Assembly (NCBI GenBank): GCA_008508345.1
Contig: QNGE01003687.1
Coordinates: forward strand, 1-64,000
Length of the DNA: 64,000 nucleotides
DNA from: Paragonimus westermani
Lineage: Eukaryota > Platyhelminthes > Trematoda > Plagiorchiida > Troglotrematidae
Direction of reading: 5' to 3'
Part shown: in pieces, positions 57,851 to 64,000 of the stretch
Numbering within the stretch: position 1 is the stretch's first letter
Layout: each line of letters starts with the position of its first letter
The notes under the pieces: model-generated
What the model saw: the letters and a program-made list of their open reading frames with translations, nothing else
The model's database searches: none
What the model was told of the DNA's origin: nothing
Program-made: the position numbers and the translations under genes

Positions 57851-59438
57851 TGACACGTCAGCGCGATGACCAACCCAGATGGCTTGCTGGCTCAGCCCCA
57901 GAGTTCGCTGTGACGAGCATGGGAGCAAAAATTGTTTGAATGCTTTAAGTGTCAAAACAACTGAGCATAAAGTGGAGCTGAGGAGTTCATAACAATAAAA
58001 ATTTTTATCCTCAACTGATGCATCTCATCTGTGAAATAAATGGTCAGAGTTCAATTAAATTAGGACTTGGCTGGTGCCACAAGTTCTGGTTCTGCTTTCG
58101 TCTTGGCCGAGGACAAGATTTCAAAATGCTGAGGTGAATCTATGGCTTCTGACCCCTTCATCTGAGCAGTAGTTTGGAGTGTGTCGACGTAGTCTGATCA
58201 CAAAATATTGACGTCCTCTAAAGAGTGTGATGGGTCCCAAATCGTCATCCCAGCTACAGATGTGAACTTCTCTTGAACAGATCGGTAAAATATCTGACGC
58301 TATGTACTGGTTTTGCCGTTGTCAAGCATTTCACGTTTTCATAGCAGCTGACGATCTGATCACAAATCGGAGGTGGCCTAAGTTAGCGCAGTTCCCACTG
58401 GCGGTGGAGAAAGAAAAACATGACTTAGTATGAAGGATCTTCATGTCAAAACTGAAATGTCACCAATAGAACGAGTTACTGTTTGTCCACAATTATGAAA
58501 TTACGAATGCTCAATTGACCTCAAGCATAGTTCGGTTGATCGCATACGCTTACAAATATCACGTTTGGAAGGTGGCAATAAAACCAGATCCTGTTTGTCG
58601 TGATAGTAGGGTGGATGAAACCGGTATTTTGCGATTAAATGCCTGATTGTGACGACTGACAGACGATTCGCAAACAAGCATTTCACCTTTTACAGTCAAA
58701 AACAATTATCGGTTGGTTTTAAGCGGACCATCTGCAATTGGCTGTGGTGAATTTAATTACCGATACTAGGGACGTTGAATGTCAACATCATTTTGTATGA
58801 TATTTGTGAATACGGCACGCATACCGGAATTCGGGCGGGTAGTTAGGCCCAAAGTAAAAGCCCAAAATACTTCCTGATGTTAGTGCAACTACCATGGCGA
58901 GAGGATGTCGGCCGATGGTCAAGCAAAATTACAGAAGAAGGACCAACTTGTGGGTGGAATGGGCAGAAATGTAGTTGCATTATTTTCAACCATGGGATCT
59001 GATCTTATCAACGGTCACGATGTTCTAGAGAAAGCCAGGAGAAATACCCACGTTAAGAAAGAAAAGATAAGTCTCTGGCTTGCTTTATAACACGTAGTTA
59101 GACCACCTCCAAGCACATACTGTCTTTGAATAGGTATGAGAAGAAAGCTGGTGTGACGATGAAGGTCAAAATATTTCACAGAGCTGCAGTATACAACGCA
59201 CAGTAACTACGCCACGCGTTTTCAGTAACATGCCCAGATAAAGCCTTACGAGTGAAACAAGATAAAGAAAACCATGATGTACGGAAAATTTTAACGGAAT
59301 TATGGTACCTAGTTTTTGCTTGTGTTTGCTTGAAATAATAGGTGTAACGAAATTTCCAGTGTAGTGGAAGAACGTTACAGTCGGACAATGGACCAGTGGT
59401 GAAGAATGTAAAAATCGGTTTAAAAGGCAGAGCTTTCA
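57851..59438. other. Unassigned stretch
   Basis: Only short frames without recognisable motifs. Confidence 0.45.
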
Positions 59439-60103
59439 CTAGAATTTATGACTCCAGGTCTCCTTGTTAATTTGACAGGGAGAATGTGTACAAGCTGTGA
59501 GATGGTCTATTAAAAGCAGAAATAGAGCACCGACAGCAGAATATCCTGGGACTTCTAAGACGGCCATACAACAGACTAATCGTGTGCCCTTGACAAGTAC
59601 GTGAAAGTGTCCACTGAACAAATAATGGCTTATCGAACCGATGTTGAAAGTAATAAAGCCAAAGCGAGAATGGCTGCAAGGTAAGAACGAAAGAGGAACT
59701 CCGTCGAACGCTTTAAATGGGTCTGAGTAGATGAAGCTGGGGTTGTATCTTGGGATAATTGGCTTGTTTCCAAACACTAGCGTCCAGGGTGGTAGTAGAG
59801 GTGAGCAACCGGTCACTTAGAACCCCGAGATGAGTTTTTCGGATGTCTGTTATCCTCCAAGCTAGGCCCAAGTGGGTCTTCAATGAGGCTCTCCGGCATA
59901 TCCGACTTGACGGATGAAAACGCTACCGGAAAGCATCTTGATGGGCCAGAGTGGTTTTTGCCCCTATACACGGACGATGGGATGGAGGGCTCCCTCACAC
60001 ACAAAGTTGTACACAACTCGCGGAAATTATGTCTGCTTGAGCGATTTCCCTGCATGTTCTCTATCCACCTATGTTGTGTAGCAAGTCGAGGATTGTCCGG
60101 CAT
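59439..60103 (-). mobile_element. CR1-like LINE RT fragment, copy 2
   Basis: Minus strand: IYSDPFKAFDGVPLSFLPCS (motif A, YxDFSKAFDxVPHxxLL) near 59740-59680, then FHVLVKGTRL and VLEVPGYSAVGALFLLLIDH (motif B, SGVPQGSVLGPLLFLLYIND). This is a second copy, because the neighbouring fragment at 60480-61030 carries its own motif A. Confidence 0.75.
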
Positions 60104-60479
60104 GTTGCTGCCTTATTGAAGAGACAACAAACCGACCTGTGCCTCAAGGATATGCGACGGTCGGACAACGTAAGACTCAGTACGAGTGAGTGAGAAGGAT
60201 GTAATGAGTGGGAAAGGAGGACAGTGTGAAATTTGAGGGAAGAATGGTCGTTAGTAGGGCTGGTTAGATCAGAAAGATTTATGATACAGATTAACTGCAC
60301 AGCAGTTCAGCTTCCAGTGGTTCTTGGGGAACAGCAAATTTTGGACCAGTGCACACTGACCACATTTAAATTTGCCGGAGGACCACCATCTATGGACTCA
60401 ATTGTTCCAGTTATCACGATTCAGCTAGTTTTGTCAGATTGATCTTGTGTCTACTATTATTCGCGTTCCCTTCTCTAAT

Positions 60480-61030
60480 CAAGATGAATCGAATTCAGTC
60501 TACACTGCAATAGGGTCACCAACAAAGCGGAATTTTGAATCGTCTGCGTGGAGAGCAGCGTTATGGGAAAAATTCTCCGAAAGTTTGTTTATTCGACAGG
60601 AATCAAAAATGGACCCGGCACTGCTCTTTGGGGAAGTCGGACGAAAATCCACGAAAGAGATTACAGGTGTGATTTAATTTTACTTTCCAAACGTTTTATC
60701 CTCAAGCAAAGAAGCATTTCATTGGAGAACCTCCCCAGGGATGCTACAACCCGCCAGTTTATGTGTGAGGGGTCGTATGGTGCACAGTCGTAAACCTTAG
60801 CGAAATCATAGAAGGTAGCTTCAGAAAGGATACACTTGTCATTGGCCCACATCCAGCTATCCATGAGGACAACTATTTGCTGGGCATGACCGGCTATGAC
60901 GGAAACAAAGATGGGTAAATGGAGGGAGATAATCTGACAGAAAGTGCCAATAAGGACGATTTCCGGTAGCCAATCAGGGAGTGCCGGTAACGGTTCTCGA
61001 AGATAGGCTTGACCACGGCTTCCTCCCATG
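60480..61030 (-). mobile_element. CR1-like LINE RT fragment, copy 1
   Basis: Minus strand: ATFYDFAKVYDCAPYDPSHI (motif A) near 60830-60770, SPKSSAGSIFDSCRINKLSE and LHADDSKFRFVGDP (motif C, FADDTKxxRxVxxP) near 60580-60510. Frameshifts separate the motifs. Confidence 0.75.
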
Positions 61031-63207
61031 CACTAGGGAGAATTTCAATCCAGAGATCCTGTTTAGACAACCTGTAACAGGGTTCTGACAGAATTGCAAC
61101 TGATGTTGTGAGATTCTAGGAGCGACTGACAATTTCGGTTCACGAAGCGTGCAGCCCATGCGGGTTGACGCATCATAAGGATCGGCCGCTTTTGTCTCTA
61201 CTAGGTTCGGCCTTTGTAGATACGCGCAGGTCTTGAGTTGGAATTGCCTCATGCTATGCTTTATTTCACGGTCAAAGTAGCATTCAAAAGTTCTGATGTT
61301 CTCCCCAAAGGCTGGCAGTGGGATAACCTGAGAGTCCTCAACACAGATATGGACTCTTGCTGACGGGAGGCACGTCAGAATTTCATTTTCGTTGATGGTT
61401 CTTGGACCAGGTTCAGGTATTGCGTTTGTAAGTAGCTAGGGGGATGAGGAAATAACAGGGTATTAAGCAGCCATGGTTGCATTCCCGATACTATGCGAGA
61501 CAACATCGTCGTTTTTTGGTTACATGTTACGTTAAAGTGATCAATGAGAAGTCACCAAAGAAGCTCATTTAGATAATCGAAAGAGGATTTTAAGTGGCAT
61601 GCATCCCAGCGGCTAGTTCTCTGAGCAGTTTCCGACAAATTTGACGAAACCATTCTAGACCCTTGTTTTACACGAACTTTGGACAAAAGGTTGAATGAGT
61701 CCAAGCACTTTAGATAAGGCCACTGGCTTTGGGCGTCACAGTGATTACCGGTAGCAGAACTGCGACGGCAAGACCGCTGAAAACATGCGGATGATTTCGT
61801 TTCCTCAGCAATCAAACACAAGTGAAATGCAAGGCGAGCACAACAAGGTAAATAATTTGTTGAGCATAGCATTGTTAAAACGCTGTAGCGAAATAAGTGG
61901 TAACCTTGACAAGACGAAAAAGGAAGCGAAAATCTGCAAATAAATGAACAGAGGTAAAAATATGGGATTATGAGGCTATGCAATTCTACATGATGTTTGT
62001 TCGATGATGCCCGGTTTCGAGTAGTGAAATACATGATTCCGTTTCCTTCCACCGTATGAAATCATTAGGAATGGAATATTTCATTATGAGCCGTGCAAAC
62101 CACCTCGCTTAATGAAGCTTCGATGAAGATTGCCAGCAGGTTTTTGAATGCCGTAAAAATGACCGACAGGCGCCCGTGCCTGTAGATGGATGATTTTCTC
62201 GACGGATTCCTGCCCACTTGAAATTCCGAATATTTTTAATTGGTCAAATGAAGTCAAAGACCACTACGAACGATTCGAAGTGCGATGCCTCACAGAAGAA
62301 CTTACCTAATCAAGATGCGTAAAGCCCGATAAAAAGCTTGTCATTTTCTGATTCGTCAGTTTCTCTTTTCAACTGATGCTCGAAGAATCTGCTGCTTTTA
62401 CATGCTCGGCCTGTGAAGTTTGAAGCAGTTGAACGGGCCAACTTCTATACTCTTGTGAGAAAGAAAAATCAGGATGTCAGACACTCCGTTCTCGAAATCC
62501 AGACTCGAACAGCTCAGTGTAATTTCGAAAACCAATTACAAACTCGGCTTCGTGACCGTTTAATTGCTGGAATAAATACACGTTAATTACAACATGAACT
62601 TTTGCTGTTTTCAAATTCCACTTTTCAGTCAGCCAGGACAATATACGAGCCCCATCGGGATATGAAAGCTACTGTACAAACGGACCCGTGTTTTTTAAAA
62701 CATATGTGACTTAGCCTTACTACCTCTTGAGATTCTGTTTAACATTACGTACTAATTTGAGCTCATGGACCAGATGACTGCTTCGTTTGAAGATTTTTTA
62801 AACGTCGTGAGTCTTTCTTACCCCTTCTACCGAATGTACGCCTTCCAAGCTATTCATGTGATTCAGGAATCCTTTTTGACCCTTGGGCAAACCCACGGCT
62901 CCCATCCACTCCCTTTCGACATTTTTCTGAGGGACGTTCCCACATCTAATAGCCCAAGGCTTGTCAACGCAGTCCGACTATGAATTATCGACGTCTTCTG
63001 TTGAAACCTTTGGGTTCCGGGTCATTCCATCGGCTTCCAGTATCAGCTTCTGTGGTCACTTCGGTGAAAAAGTAATTTGTGAGCCTGTTTTACTAAGGGA
63101 ACATTTGAGCAAGAAAAAATCGGCATGTCATCACTTTTTCCGACTGGAGCTGAAGGCAACACTTCCGTGACGTCACTGATATGGCGAGTTATGGTTAAGC
63201 CTAGAGT
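61031..63207. other. Probable LINE linker region, largely unreadable
   Basis: Lies between the endonuclease at 63208-63937 and the RT at 60480-61030 on the minus strand, so it may be the middle of one CR1 copy. The minus frame 62052-61552 (166 codons) and the plus frame 62765-62983 show no motif I can name. Confidence 0.4.
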
Positions 63208-63937
63208 TTAAGCTATCTGGAAAAGTTGAGATCTCGTGGCCAGTCTAACGTGTTGTACTAGTGTGAAATTGTGGAGTGGGCTAAAATATTTGTTATTACA
63301 ACCTCTACCACTGAAAGATTCCAGTAGCCAGTTGACTTTGAGAGCATTAAAATCTCCCAAATCGAGCAAGCCGTAGATTGAATGGCAAACCGAGTGGAAT
63401 GATTTCAGCAATGCTACCTGTTCCTCGTGTGTTGCACCCGGACTTCGATACACCTCGAAGACCACCAGTGGTGTGTTGAAATTGCGAAGGTTTTCGACGG
63501 TTTAAATACTCACGCAACCGCCGTCGTAGTTATAGAACTTTCGAATAATAATCGACAACCGCCTCCAACGGTATTGTCACGGGTAGAACGATACTATTGA
63601 AACTCATGCGCTTGATCCCCAAATCTATTTCTTCTTTGAACCATGTTTCTGCGAGTAAGCAGATGTTTATAGAGTGAACGGCTTTCTTCAACTCGTCTCT
63701 CTTATTAAACATACTGAATGCATTCGTCAACGTGTATTTCATATCCAAGGTCCGACCTTTTGTCTTCTCCGCAGTTCGATTACGCCTACTCCCTCGGAAG
63801 TAACTTCCTAGGGACATGTTCGTTTTTTGGATAGAAGGGTATGAACCAAACCGATGTAAACCATTTTTCCTCTGTGGTTGGCTGACCTCGGCTGTTGCAT
63901 CATCGTCTTTTCCCAGTGGAACTGCGACTAGCTTCAT
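63208..63937 (-). mobile_element. CR1-like LINE endonuclease
   Basis: Minus strand: NAFSMFNKRDELKKAVHSIN, ICLLAETWFKEEIDLGIKRM (the ITETWL motif, 63740-63600), then VYRSPGATHEEQVALLKSF, LGDFNALKVNWLLESFSG and FTLVQHVRLATR (63465-63210). Motif order and spacing fit the CR1 endonuclease. One frame break lies between 63530 and 63465. The 5' part continues toward the right edge of the window. Confidence 0.85.
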
Positions 63938-64000
63938 GACCTTGGTTTGTGCTGAGAAGCTCGCTTTTGAGTTCTTGTGCAGCTGGCATCACCACGTACT

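Noticed and set aside
60233..60677. Two plus-strand frames (69 and 76 codons)
   Set aside because: The opposite strand carries the CR1 reverse-transcriptase remnants, so these are shadows.
1..64000. CRISPR arrays, bacterial operons, rRNA genes
   Set aside because: None seen; composition and gene structure are eukaryotic.

Overview
The window looks like a piece of a repeat-rich flatworm nuclear genome, most likely a digenean trematode. The evidence is spliced metazoan genes with a large intron, long (AT)n tracts, and a transposon set typical of that group: RTE/SR2-like and CR1/SR1-like LINEs, a Penelope-like element with a GIY-YIG endonuclease, Ty3/gypsy elements including a CsRn1-type relic, and tRNA-derived SINEs that carry a hammerhead ribozyme, like the schistosome Sm-alpha family. 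No bacterial gene organisation is visible. The phylum is a fairly safe inference; the genus is not determined.

Layout. 1-1314: three in-frame exons, plus strand, of an ARID2-like chromatin-remodelling subunit (armadillo-like repeats), running in from the left edge. 1320-3345: a decayed RTE LINE ending in an (AT)n tract. 7.5-8.0 kb: two SINE copies, one with an intact hammerhead. 11366-15745: a nearly pristine Ty3/gypsy element with 136-139 bp LTRs and one gag-pol frame. 17.2-19.2 kb: a second SINE with an intact hammerhead, then a Penelope relic on the same strand. 20595-27447: a two-exon TMEM223 homologue (265 aa) whose 6 kb intron holds two more SINEs. 28.5-41.2 kb: six nested, tail-to-tail or head-to-head RTE copies. 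43.8-64 kb: CR1-type fragments with a degraded CsRn1/Kabuki-type gypsy element at 45.3-47.7 kb.

Only two host genes can be supported (ARID2-like and TMEM223), and they appear functionally unrelated. The rest is mobile DNA or unassigned. The most notable item is the SINE family: six copies in all states of decay, with two keeping a complete minimal type I hammerhead core directly downstream of a tRNA-like pol III promoter region. The RTE copies can be compared with each other inside the window, which shows which parts each lost. Three single N bases (3379, 7527, 33548) sit exactly at repeat breakpoints and probably mark assembly joins.
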